A stretch of 64,000 nucleotides of DNA from UMGS621 sp964468815. GTDB taxonomy: Bacteria > Bacillota > Clostridia > Christensenellales > Borkfalkiaceae. The DNA lies in assembly GCA_964468815.1 (NCBI GenBank), contig CAYXWN010000001.1, forward strand, positions 1 to 64,000, in the 5' to 3' direction. Every line of letters starts with the position of its first letter. Position 1 is the stretch's first letter. Both the position numbers and the translations under genes were made by a program. Shown in pieces: positions 32,201 through 39,974 of this stretch. The notes under the pieces are model-generated. The model saw nothing but the letters and a program-made list of their open reading frames with translations. It was not told the DNA's origin and did no database searches.

Positions 32201-33952
32201 TGTTTCGGGGATTCTGTTTCGAGTGAAGATAGAGCGGCGCACTATTTTGTCGGGGAGATGGATTTCAATTTCGTCACGAGTAATAACGCGATTACCTATT
32301 CGGTTAAAAACGGCGAATGGGAATTCGTTCAAGGCGGTATTGCTCAAACGGACAAAACGGCAAATAAGGCGTTGTATAATTTGTCGAGTAAAAAGGTAAC
32401 CGATTTCAAGGCTACGTATACACTTAAAATAACCGATATTGTCGAAACAAGTAATTCTTACGTTGGTGTTATTTTGGGAAGAGCGACTGTCAACGGAACG
32501 TCCGGTTATACTGTTAAGGCATTTTCAGACGGATCGGTTAAACTTGCGGATTCTGCAGGGACGGTGGTGGCTGTTGGACAAAGCGGATTGAAAACAGGGG
32601 AACAATTACAATTTACTTTGGTTGTAAGAGGAATGATGTTGGCTTTGTATCAGGGGGATAATCCCGAACTGATCCTTTACTATAATGCTTTGACCGATAC
32701 CGAAGGGTATTTCGGCTGGATTTGCAATAAGGCGACGTTTGAATTATACAGCTATAACGTATATGTTCCGTCCGGTAACGTATTGTTTACGGTTGGAGAA
32801 GCGTATATCACCGAAAGTCTTATTTCTTCTGAGTATATTGATTTGGAATTGTCTCCGTCGGATAGTTATAATTATATAACGATGAAAGATTTGAGCGTAA
32901 GCGATTTTGCGGTTTCTTATAATTTGCAAATCAATCGCATCAATACAGTGTATCGCGGTTATGCGGATTTTGCATTCGGCGTTTCGGTCGGGGCAAGTCA
33001 TCTTTCGAGCGGTGTTGTCGTCAGAATCAACGATATGGGTAAATTAAACTTATACGTGGAAGGAACGCAAATCGCAAATAACGTTGCGACGGGAATAACG
33101 GACACGTCGAGTTGCTTTATCGTTATAACTTACCAAAATCGTACGTTGAACGTTTATTATACGAATTTTGAGAAGTCTGGCGAATACACGGCAGACGACT
33201 TAAAATTAGCGTATACGTATGAAGACGCTGTATTGCATTCCGGCGCGATCGCGTTCTATTCTCAAAACGCTGGTGTTCGATTCAATGCGTTGAGAGGCTA
33301 CGGGCTTTCGGACGGTACGGCTGCCGATAGTTTGGATTTGTATAAAGAAATCGTGATCAGCGAGCCGATGCCTGCCGATCCCGAAATCAGCAACGACTAT
33401 GGTGAAAATTATCGTAACGATTTTAACGGCAATTCGGATTTCGCGACGCTTCTCAAATACAGCGGTGCGAATACCATCAAGGACGGATATCTTACCATAA
33501 ACGGATACAATCCGCAAAATTGGGACGCCGGCGTTGCGATCGCGAGCGGAAAATATAAGAATTTTACGCTTTCGACAAGAGTAAAAGTGGCGGAGATGAC
33601 CACTAACGGCGGATTTGTCGGAATTGAATTCTACAAATCGAATGCGAATAATAATCACCAGGCAAAGACTTTGACGTTGATCGTTTATCCGGAGGGAACT
33701 TGTACGTTATTTATCGGAAACGGGATTCTTACTTCTTACGGTGTTTCCGGCGTGGCTGATGCGGACGGGTTCTTTACGGTTCACTTGACCGTTCAAAACG
33801 GAGTAATTACTTTTGATATGGGCGGAGAAAGCATAACCGTTTCGATTGCGGAGTTAGAATATAATTCGGATTTGACCGAAGGTTATATTTCATTGAACGC
33901 CGGATCGAATACCGCTATTTTCGATTACGTTGAAATTACTACTTTGGCATAG
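29234..33952 (+). CDS. giant GH13-like lipoprotein with about five C-terminal LamG/DUF1080-like domains
   Basis: The ATG at 29234 follows AAGGAG and gives 1572 residues with a lipoprotein signal (lipobox ASGC, Cys22); an upstream in-frame TTG is unsupported. An N-terminal beta domain (about 40-160, CBM34-like) leads into a GH13 barrel (about 165-560) like cyclomaltodextrinase/neopullulanase. The nucleophile Asp in GWRMDVGNTL, acid Glu in FLSEHTAND and transition-state Asp in TSHDYQRL are kept. Other usual residues differ: region I reads DAVIQYAN in place of D-x-V-x-NH, and AGYGNYD replaces HGYD. After a C-terminal beta domain come about five beta-sandwich units (660-1572) suited to glycan binding. 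It is probably a surface alpha-glucan-active or related enzyme with altered specificity. Confidence 0.75.
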   Translation: MKKKFLGVLAIGLALGLCASGCAANDSIYQPNKDHVKEYFYEEEIFHDQATGFMSPLQPTKDDNVTLRLKVKRGLASEITIKYSFDLDVGDTVTFYSAPMVFEKADDVLNYDYWIGIIPKNKAYYRYHFELKNEKETIWFDMDGLSDENPDSVANDWYVLPDFNVPEWSQGAVWYSVLPDSYYNGNTLNDKTGTGFEETWGNSIHGDIAGDYFGGDMLGLLTAMDYLKGLNITSFFLNPFQVTDTQAGYGNYDHFQIDSAYGNDTLFAEFVNALHEDEIKIMCDAVIQYANINNIIYNTTGRYPNLYDGKYDDAILKDEDGRPIDSGWGGPIVDFSHKITRDYFYSSEQSVLIIYILKYAIDGWRMDVGNTLQGSDPDNWGDSTQILADIRKYIKAAGEDLLFLSEHTANDGQLTDGILDAKWNYDFESAVEKWVTGVSNANILASSLKNSVLSYPRSVANAMYNHLTSHDYQRLYDKVDQNDAKFGAAQLIQFTYVGSPVIYYGEEIGLSRPINDYSTRYHSFDVAMNWDKSTWNYYLYNFTSALTELRKEYDSVYRFGAFADLYSAGKNNENDVFAYARFDDSAACVTLLNQNETVVRGFELDVKLLSLKDGTVLTDYMSGREYTVKDGKVTVDIYPCGIVLVTGAAGNYRELYKVCDYNGSGKVVTENMNEYTFAGTGSLGESDDITFASGKGFNNYAIEAELKSVDGEAAIMIRDCESKDSAFYGVKIANGTMNLISRAVAGTQYIVGASYDLSGVTKIMVGRTQDNVMRVFVEKGSGYEEVDLFAMNLEFDYEIYLGVAPLSGTVRLRIALSELSAQTGTNFENGLGSQAMVLGDGSSLVLTDGKLNMNASEKDVFVVTRADYQDFTHKAAISYQPSTVGSFAGLTVLQSENDYIVAGRYFDGSAVSLIVGQVINGKLCIYEQSENVVGDIVLQMQKSGTTYTALVSNDNGKTFVKFGNITVNYSDIYAGLVRSGADNATVGYWCFGDSVSSEDRAAHYFVGEMDFNFVTSNNAITYSVKNGEWEFVQGGIAQTDKTANKALYNLSSKKVTDFKATYTLKITDIVETSNSYVGVILGRATVNGTSGYTVKAFSDGSVKLADSAGTVVAVGQSGLKTGEQLQFTLVVRGMMLALYQGDNPELILYYNALTDTEGYFGWICNKATFELYSYNVYVPSGNVLFTVGEAYITESLISSEYIDLELSPSDSYNYITMKDLSVSDFAVSYNLQINRINTVYRGYADFAFGVSVGASHLSSGVVVRINDMGKLNLYVEGTQIANNVATGITDTSSCFIVITYQNRTLNVYYTNFEKSGEYTADDLKLAYTYEDAVLHSGAIAFYSQNAGVRFNALRGYGLSDGTAADSLDLYKEIVISEPMPADPEISNDYGENYRNDFNGNSDFATLLKYSGANTIKDGYLTINGYNPQNWDAGVAIASGKYKNFTLSTRVKVAEMTTNGGFVGIEFYKSNANNNHQAKTLTLIVYPEGTCTLFIGNGILTSYGVSGVADADGFFTVHLTVQNGVITFDMGGESITVSIAELEYNSDLTEGYISLNAGSNTAIFDYVEITTLA

Positions 33953-33969
33953 TCGAATCATTTAACCTC

Positions 33970-34012
33970 TTTCAGTTGACGCTCCGATTTTTGATCGGAG
34001 CGTCAACTGAAA
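33970..34012. repeat. 19-bp perfect inverted repeat between the GH13 and GH31 genes
   Basis: Bases 33970-33988 and 33994-34012 are perfect inverted copies around TTTTG. The hairpin is very stable but is followed by AATTAAAAATATTT rather than a T-run, so it is an imperfect terminator candidate. It may instead limit read-through into, or stabilise mRNA ends around, the GH31 gene. No promoter is evident in the 85-base gap. Confidence 0.5.
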
Positions 34013-34037
34013 ATTAAAAATATTTAAGATAAAAATT

Positions 34038-36392
34038 ATGGAAAAGAAATTGAGAGTGCAAACGAACCCCGTTGCGGATAGCCGAAATATCGTAGATTTT
34101 AAGGATTATCGTATAACGGTTTTACAAAACGGGCTTTTTCGGATCGAAAAGGACGAAGAGCGTCTGTTTTGTGATTTTGCGACGCAAAAGGTTTGGTACA
34201 GAAATATGCCGCCGCAAAATTTCAAGACGCAAGTTTCCGGTAACTGTTTGAAAATAATCACACAAACGTGCGAATTAGACGTTTTTGAGAATTTTGAAGA
34301 TATCCGTATTGTGTTGAACGGAGAAAGCAAAAAAATAAGCAACGACGGGAATCTGGGCGGTACAGTCAGGACGTTGGACTGTTGTAAAGGGGACGAATAC
34401 GCTTTTCCGTCTGCTAAAAAAGGAAAAATTACGCTTGAAGACGGCGTGTGTTCGAGAAGCGGCGTCGCGTTTTTTAACGACGATTCTCTTGTTTTGTCTG
34501 ATAACGGAATGGTTTGCGAAAGACGAGTGCAAGAAAAAGACGTGTATGTTTTTGCGTACGGAACGGATTATCGTGCTGCTGTTAATGCTTTATATTTGAT
34601 TACGGGAAAGCCTCCCGTCATTCCGAGATTTGCGTTCGGGAATTGGTGGAGCAGATACCATGATTATACGGAAGAAGAGTATCTGCAAGTAATAATGCGT
34701 TTTTTCGATAGAGGGATTCCCTTAACGGTTGCAACGGTGGATATGGATTGGCATTACTCTATCAATCTCGATCGTCAAAAGAAGATAACCGAAAGCGGAA
34801 AAAATACTGATTATTATGGCGGAAACAACGGGTGGACGGGGTATAGTTGGAATCGAGAACTTTTCCCCGATTACAGAGCCTTTTTGAAAAAATTAAAAGC
34901 GTTGAATTTAAGGGTTACCTTAAATTTGCACCCGTCTTTGGGGATTCGTTGGTTTGAGGATTGTTATGCCGAAATGGCAAAGGCCGTCGGGGTTGATCCG
35001 AAAAGCGAAAAACAAATAGAATTCGATATGACCGACGAGAAATTTATAGAGGCGTATTTTGATGTGATTCATAAGCCGTACGAAAAGGACGGGGTTGATT
35101 TTTGGTGGATTGATTGGCAACAAGGCGAAAACAGTAAGTTGAATGGGTTTGATCCGCTTTGGGCGTTGAATCACTATCATTATCTTGATAACGGAAGTGA
35201 GCAAAAAGAGCCGTTAATCCTCTCTCGTTATGCAGATATCGGGTCGCATCGGTATCCGCTTGGGTTTTCGGGGGATACTGTAATTAGTTTCGATACGCTG
35301 AATTATTTACCGTATTTTACGGTAACTGCAAGCAATATCGGGTATACTTATTGGAGTCACGATATCGGCGGTCATTACGGCGGCGTAAAAGATAACGAGT
35401 TGTATTTGCGGTTTATACAATTCGGGGTGTTTAATCCGATTATGCGTTTGCACGGGGAATGTAATCCCGTATCGACGAAAGAACCTTGGTATTACGGAGC
35501 GGAGGGTGTTATTGCGGAACGGTATTTGCGTTTGCGCCATAGCCTTATTCCTTTTTTGTATTCTTATTCGTTTGTTACGAATAGAGACGGGTATGCGCTT
35601 TGTGAACCGTTATACTATGATTATCCAAAAGACGAAAGAGCGTATCAATATAAAAACGAGTATATGTTCGGACAACAATTGTTGGTGATTCCCATAACTT
35701 CGCATAGCGAAGACGGATATGCGACGGTTAAGGGGTATTTGCCACATGGGAAATGGGCGGATCTTTTTACGGGGCAAGTATACGACGGAGATAAAGAGTA
35801 CGAGTTTGTCAGAGATTGTGAAAGTATTCCGGTTTTGGCAAAAGAAGGGGCGGTTATTCCGTATTCCGAGGATAGCGGAAATTTGTGCGTTAATCCGAAC
35901 TATTTAAGAGTGGATGTCTATGACGGAAATTCGGAATATGTTTTTTACGAGGATGGCGTGACAACGCGTTTTAAGGTGGAAAGTACCGTTGATAATTTGA
36001 AAATCGTTGTCGCAAGCAGTGCTTGCTCGTTAAAGCGAAACGTAAAATTTGCGCTAAGAAACCTAAAAAGCGGAAACTTAAACGTATATCGGAACGGGAC
36101 GAAAATCAAGGTAAAAAAATTATATGCCGATTGCATTACCTTCGTGCTCGAACAATTCGAGTTCGGAGAGAAATACGTAATAGAGGTAACGAAAGAGTTT
36201 CAAGAACCGTTAGTGATAAAAAAAGAAGAAATCTTGAAGAAAATCATGAAAACGGAAGGAGATTATTCGTATCGGCAAGAGGTGTATAATCAAGTTCTTT
36301 CGAGCGAGAACTTATCGGAAGTAGTAAAGGTGATTGAAAAATCTGAATTGAGCAGAACGATAAAAAAATATGTTGAAGACGGACTTTTATAG
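34038..36392 (+). CDS. GH31 family alpha-glycosidase
   Basis: The 784-residue protein has no signal and the GH31 layout: an N-terminal beta-sandwich, an FGNWWSRY entry to the barrel near residue 196, VATVDMDWHY, the catalytic nucleophile Asp359 in FWWIDWQQG, and the acid/base Asp413 in GFSGDTV. The proximal and distal C-terminal beta domains follow, and the last 90 residues form an extra charged helical extension. The IDWQQG variant occurs in a subgroup of GH31 enzymes acting on alpha-glucosides or related sugars. The ribosome site is weak (AAGA), so coupling or a leader structure may matter. Substrate is not assignable; alpha-xyloside or alpha-glucoside are both possible. Confidence 0.88.
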   Translation: MEKKLRVQTNPVADSRNIVDFKDYRITVLQNGLFRIEKDEERLFCDFATQKVWYRNMPPQNFKTQVSGNCLKIITQTCELDVFENFEDIRIVLNGESKKISNDGNLGGTVRTLDCCKGDEYAFPSAKKGKITLEDGVCSRSGVAFFNDDSLVLSDNGMVCERRVQEKDVYVFAYGTDYRAAVNALYLITGKPPVIPRFAFGNWWSRYHDYTEEEYLQVIMRFFDRGIPLTVATVDMDWHYSINLDRQKKITESGKNTDYYGGNNGWTGYSWNRELFPDYRAFLKKLKALNLRVTLNLHPSLGIRWFEDCYAEMAKAVGVDPKSEKQIEFDMTDEKFIEAYFDVIHKPYEKDGVDFWWIDWQQGENSKLNGFDPLWALNHYHYLDNGSEQKEPLILSRYADIGSHRYPLGFSGDTVISFDTLNYLPYFTVTASNIGYTYWSHDIGGHYGGVKDNELYLRFIQFGVFNPIMRLHGECNPVSTKEPWYYGAEGVIAERYLRLRHSLIPFLYSYSFVTNRDGYALCEPLYYDYPKDERAYQYKNEYMFGQQLLVIPITSHSEDGYATVKGYLPHGKWADLFTGQVYDGDKEYEFVRDCESIPVLAKEGAVIPYSEDSGNLCVNPNYLRVDVYDGNSEYVFYEDGVTTRFKVESTVDNLKIVVASSACSLKRNVKFALRNLKSGNLNVYRNGTKIKVKKLYADCITFVLEQFEFGEKYVIEVTKEFQEPLVIKKEEILKKIMKTEGDYSYRQEVYNQVLSSENLSEVVKVIEKSELSRTIKKYVEDGLL

Positions 36393-36466
36393 AAACATTC
36401 TGTTGTCGACATGGTAGAAAAGCAAAAACAAAGAAAATCAGATTTCGCTAAGATGTTTGGTTTTCT

Positions 36467-36534
36467 TTATTGTATAGTAAAACCACGCCATAATGGCGTG
36501 GTTTTACTATACAATAATGGGGGAACCCCTTTTT
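36467..36534 (+). terminator. 24-bp perfect hairpin plus GGGG/CCCC T-run terminator
   Basis: Bases 36467-36490 and 36494-36517 are perfect inverted copies (loop TAA). Directly after, GGGG-GAA-CCCC is followed by TTTTT (36519-36534), an intrinsic terminator shape for the + strand glycan locus. The converging GNAT gene ends at 36585 on the other strand, so the large stem may also end that transcript. The rest of 36393-36584 shows no gene. Confidence 0.6.
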
Positions 36535-36584
36535 AAGTTCGTTTTATTTGACGATCAAGTCGTCAATGGTTGTTTGGAAAATCT

Positions 36585-37211
36585 TTACGGTAATTGTCCG
36601 TGCCGTTTTAATCTTTCTTTTTTCGGAAATTGCGTGTCGAATTTTTCTGCGTCTACTTCGGATACGAGATATCCGGACGGCGGAGCATATTCTCCCGTGA
36701 TTCCGTTCAGGTATGACGGAATCAACTCTTTGCATAAAAAGAAAGAAGCGTCTGTGTTTTGGGGTAAGCCTTTATATCGAATTCCGTATTCGGAAGCGTA
36801 GGTGAATCCGCTCTTTTTATAAAAACGAATATCGCCCTCAAAGCATAAAGCTCCTACGCCTAAGTTTTTTGCAGCATTGATAGAATAATCCAAAAGAATT
36901 TTTCCATAACCCTTTTTTCTAAACTCGCTTGAAATACAGATTGGTCCCATCGTCATGATTGGAATCAATCTGCCGTCGTCCGCTTGAATACAAGCACGCA
37001 TGAACGCGTTTTGACCTATGATTTTATTATCTTTTTCCATAACAAAATCAAGTTCGGGAACAAAGTCTTTGTCACTTCTTATGCAATGCATTACGTAATG
37101 CTCGATACAGCCGGGGCGATATACGTTCCAAAAGGATTCTCTTATTAAATTTTCTACCTCTGTATAGTCCGAAGACGTTTCCAACCGTATAATGTAGTTG
37201 TTTTGCTTCAT
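36585..37211 (-). CDS. GNAT-family N-acetyltransferase
   Basis: The ATG at 37211 is preceded on the - strand by AGGAGG and gives 208 residues; the frame remains open upstream but without a site. The acetyl-CoA-binding region includes PICISSEFRKKGYGKILLDYSINAAKNLG (about 95-125, with the R/Q-x-x-G-x-G/A-like RKKGYG) and the following FEGDIRFYKKSGF typical of small GNAT enzymes. The acceptor is unknown. It stands alone between the glycan locus terminator and guaA. Confidence 0.85.
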   Translation of the reverse strand: MKQNNYIIRLETSSDYTEVENLIRESFWNVYRPGCIEHYVMHCIRSDKDFVPELDFVMEKDNKIIGQNAFMRACIQADDGRLIPIMTMGPICISSEFRKKGYGKILLDYSINAAKNLGVGALCFEGDIRFYKKSGFTYASEYGIRYKGLPQNTDASFFLCKELIPSYLNGITGEYAPPSGYLVSEVDAEKFDTQFPKKERLKRHGQLP

Positions 37212-37391
37212 TGTTTTCCTCCTGATAATGAAAATTATAGTATCGGGAGGTTTGTGTGAGATTGGATTTGCGCAAACCTCCTCGGTTAGGCTACAATCTC
37301 CGTTGTCCTGCTTGTGATTTTCAAAAAGCAATCTCCTAAATGTTTTATATAATCAAGTCTTTCGACGGATTATCGCTTGTTAGCGTGCAGA
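37212..37391. other. gap upstream of the GNAT gene
   Basis: This gap holds the AGGAGG site of the GNAT gene, a TATAAT on the - strand (37239-37234) without a convincing -35, and a 9-bp inverted repeat GGAGGTTTG/CAAACCTCC (37246-37254 and 37273-37281). CGCT/AGCG near 37373-37384 just beyond guaA is too short to call a terminator. Confidence 0.3.
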
Positions 37392-38915
37392 TTATTCCCA
37401 CTCGATGGTTGCAGGCGGTTTACCGCTGAGGTCGTAACAAACGCGCGAAACACCTTTTACTTCGTTTGCGATTCTGCTTGCGATTCGTTCTAATACAGGG
37501 TAGGGGATACGTGCGGTTTCTGCTGTCATAAAGTCGGAAGTAACGACTGCACGTAAGGCTACCGCATAATCGTAAGTGCGGAAATCTCCCATAACGCCGA
37601 CAGAACGAACGTTGGTAAGTACGGCGAAATATTGATGCGCTTTTACCTTGTTTTTTATAACTTCTTCACGGAATATCGCGTCCGCATCTCTTAAAATATC
37701 CAACTTTTCCTTGGTAATTTCTCCGATAACGCGAATTGCAAGACCGGGACCGGGGAACGGTTGCCGTTGAACCAATTCTTTGGGTAAACCGAGTTTCTTT
37801 CCTAAAACGCGCACTTCGTCCTTAAAAAGCCCTCGTAAAGGTTCGATAAGCCCACAGAAAGACATATCTTTTGGCAGACCGCCTACGTTGTGATGGCTTT
37901 TGATATTGGCGGAATTGTTCGCGCCCGATTCGATTACGTCCGGATAAATCGTTCCTTGGGCAAGGAAATCGTAGTGCCCGTGTTTTTTGCTTTCGTCTTC
38001 AAAGACGGATACAAATTCTTTTCCTATAATTTTGCGCTTTTCTTCCGGATCGGTAACGCCTTTTAATTTTTCCAAAAAGCGCGCTTCCGCATCGACGTGA
38101 ACGAAGTTTAAATCCATTTTCGAGAATACGCGATCAATTTCTTCACTTTCGTTTTTGCGCATCAAGCCGTGATCTACGTAAATGCAAATCAACTGACCGG
38201 GAATGGCTTTTGAAATCAACGCGGCAACGACGGATGAGTCTACACCGCCGGACAAGCCGAGTAATACGCGTTTGTCGCCTACTTTTTCGCGAATTTCCGC
38301 TATTTGGCGTTTGATGTAATCGTCCATATTATAGTCGCCTTTTGCGCCGCAGACGTTAAAGACGAAGTTTTTAAGCATTTCTTTTCCTTTTGGCGTATGT
38401 TGAACTTCGGGGTGGAATTGCACCGCGTAAAATTGTTTTTCCGTATTTTCAAATGCCGCACAACTGCAATCGCGTGTTTTTGCGACGGTTTTGCATCCTT
38501 TCGGTAACTCCGCTACGTAATCGGTATGACTCATCAAGGTGGTTTCAGATGCGATCAAACCCGAAAATAAGGGAGAAGAAAGGTCTAAATTCGTTTCGAT
38601 TTTCCCGTATTCGCTCACTTCGCAAGAACGAACCGTTCCTCCGAGCATATGTGCGAGGATTTGCATGCCGTAGCAGATGCCGAGCACAGGGATCCCGAGA
38701 TTTAATATCGCAGGATCGCATTTGGGGGAATCGGGTGCGTAAACGCTATACGGACCACCGGTAAAAATGATTCCGATTGGAGCGATTTCTTTGATTCGTT
38801 CGACGGAAATCGTGCAAGGTTCGATAATTGCGTATACGTGCTTTTCTCTGATTCTGCGAGCAATTAATTCTTTATATTGTCCGCCGAAGTCCAATACTAA
38901 TATGGTTTGATTCAT
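37392..38915 (-). CDS. guaA: GMP synthase (glutamine-hydrolysing)
   Basis: The 507-residue enzyme converts XMP, ATP and glutamine to GMP in the cytosol. An N-terminal class I amidotransferase has the nucleophile Cys81 in GICYGMQ and FHPEVQHT with the His/Glu of the triad. The PP-loop ATP pyrophosphatase domain has LGLSGGVDSS near residue 220. The C-terminal dimerisation domain ends in GKPPATIEWE, the canonical GMP synthase end. It lies downstream of sepF with a hairpin/T-run in between, so it may be expressed by read-through with attenuation. Confidence 0.98.
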   Translation of the reverse strand: MNQTILVLDFGGQYKELIARRIREKHVYAIIEPCTISVERIKEIAPIGIIFTGGPYSVYAPDSPKCDPAILNLGIPVLGICYGMQILAHMLGGTVRSCEVSEYGKIETNLDLSSPLFSGLIASETTLMSHTDYVAELPKGCKTVAKTRDCSCAAFENTEKQFYAVQFHPEVQHTPKGKEMLKNFVFNVCGAKGDYNMDDYIKRQIAEIREKVGDKRVLLGLSGGVDSSVVAALISKAIPGQLICIYVDHGLMRKNESEEIDRVFSKMDLNFVHVDAEARFLEKLKGVTDPEEKRKIIGKEFVSVFEDESKKHGHYDFLAQGTIYPDVIESGANNSANIKSHHNVGGLPKDMSFCGLIEPLRGLFKDEVRVLGKKLGLPKELVQRQPFPGPGLAIRVIGEITKEKLDILRDADAIFREEVIKNKVKAHQYFAVLTNVRSVGVMGDFRTYDYAVALRAVVTSDFMTAETARIPYPVLERIASRIANEVKGVSRVCYDLSGKPPATIEWE

Positions 38916-38934
38916 TGGTATTCTCCTATTTGAT

Positions 38935-38957
38935 AAAAAAGACAGGGAAACCCCGCC
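38935..38957 (-). terminator. terminator or attenuator between sepF and guaA
   Basis: On the - strand GGCGGGG and CCCTGTC pair (two G-T pairs, loop TTT) and are followed directly by TTTTTT (38940-38935). It lies a few bases after the sepF stop and about 20 before the guaA start, leaving no room for a promoter after it. Partial termination would set guaA output. Confidence 0.55.
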
Positions 38958-38963
38958 TTTGTT

Positions 38964-39302
38964 TTATTTAATTTCGATTCCGTGAGGCGTAAAGAGAAAT
39001 ATATTATTTTCCATTTCGTATACGCCTCCGTCTAACGCATAAATTGCACCGCAAAGCATATCGAGTACACGATACGCGGTGTCTTTCGCGAGTTCGCCAG
39101 TATGAACAACTGCTTGCTGCCCGTTTTTGAGGGTTGAGATAATTTTCTCTACGTCTTTAAATGATTTTGGGTGAAATACGGTAACAGGACCTTTTTTGAC
39201 GGTATCAAAACTTTCTTCTCCGCGTTCAAAACGATCGAAATTGATACGGCGTCTTTCCGCATTATCCTTTTCGGACCGTTGAAAAAAATCAAATAACCCC
39301 AT
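38964..39302 (-). CDS. sepF: cell-division protein SepF
   Basis: The 112-residue protein starts MGLFDFFQ, an amphipathic membrane-binding helix, followed by a charged linker and the SepF core (about 38-112: VTVFHPKSFKDVEKI, then AVVHTGELAKDTAYRVLDMLCGAIYALDG and a final FLFTPHGIEI). SepF polymerises and links FtsZ to the membrane in Gram-positive bacteria. It lies just downstream of yggS, a conserved order (ylmE-ylmF) in Bacillota. Confidence 0.95.
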   Translation of the reverse strand: MGLFDFFQRSEKDNAERRRINFDRFERGEESFDTVKKGPVTVFHPKSFKDVEKIISTLKNGQQAVVHTGELAKDTAYRVLDMLCGAIYALDGGVYEMENNIFLFTPHGIEIK

Positions 39303-39304
39303 AA

Positions 39305-39973
39305 CTACCTCTGTTCCGTTCTGTTCCCGAAGATGGCTCTTCCAAGACGAATCATATTGCTTCCGTTTTTGATTGCGATCGAATAGTCTTCACTCATGCC
39401 GACTGAAAGAAACCGAAACGGAAAACCTTCCTTCTTTATTGTATCATAGATTGCGCGCATTTGCAAACACAATGCGCTTAATTTTTCTTGATTTGTTGTT
39501 TTCGGGAGCATTGCCATCAAGCCGAGCGGACGAATATTAGGCATTGCCGACACAAGACGGACGGCTTCTGTTGCCGAATCGGGGGAAAATCCGCTTTTTG
39601 AGGACTCGCCTCCGATGTTGATTTCAAGTAAAACGTCCGTTGTTAAGTCGCGTTTTTTGCTTTGTTCTGAAATTTCTTTTGCTAAACGAATACTATCTAC
39701 CGATTGAATTAGAGAAACTTTCCCGATTAGGTATTTTACTTTATTGGTTTGCAGATGTCCGATAAAATGAAATTCCGCTCCGCTTAAATAAGGGGATTTT
39801 TCCCGAAATTCTTGCACGTGATTGTCTCCAACGATCGTTAATCCGCAATTGATTGCTTCTTGAATCGTTTGGATATCCATCGTTTTGACCGCGCCGACTA
39901 AAAAAATCGGTTCTCCGAGATTATTTCCGTTTTCGATCTCTTTGAAAACATGCTGCAACGCATCTTTTGTCAT
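39305..39973 (-). CDS. yggS: pyridoxal phosphate homeostasis protein (YggS/YlmE)
   Basis: This 222-residue PLP-binding barrel has the cofactor Lys30 in LVGAVKTMD, HFIGHLQTNKVK near residue 85, VLLEINIGGESSKSGF and the late SVGMSEDYSIAIKNGSNMIRLGRAIFG, which forms the phosphate site. It buffers PLP and is not known to be a racemase. It starts 1 base after asd and ends 2 bases before sepF, so the three form one transcript. Confidence 0.96.
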   Translation of the reverse strand: MTKDALQHVFKEIENGNNLGEPIFLVGAVKTMDIQTIQEAINCGLTIVGDNHVQEFREKSPYLSGAEFHFIGHLQTNKVKYLIGKVSLIQSVDSIRLAKEISEQSKKRDLTTDVLLEINIGGESSKSGFSPDSATEAVRLVSAMPNIRPLGLMAMLPKTTNQEKLSALCLQMRAIYDTIKKEGFPFRFLSVGMSEDYSIAIKNGSNMIRLGRAIFGNRTEQR

Positions 39974-39974
39974 A

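Noticed and set aside
36411..36536. 41-codon frame running through the 24-bp palindrome
   Set aside because: There is no ribosome site, and most of its end is produced by the palindrome and terminator, so it is probably chance.
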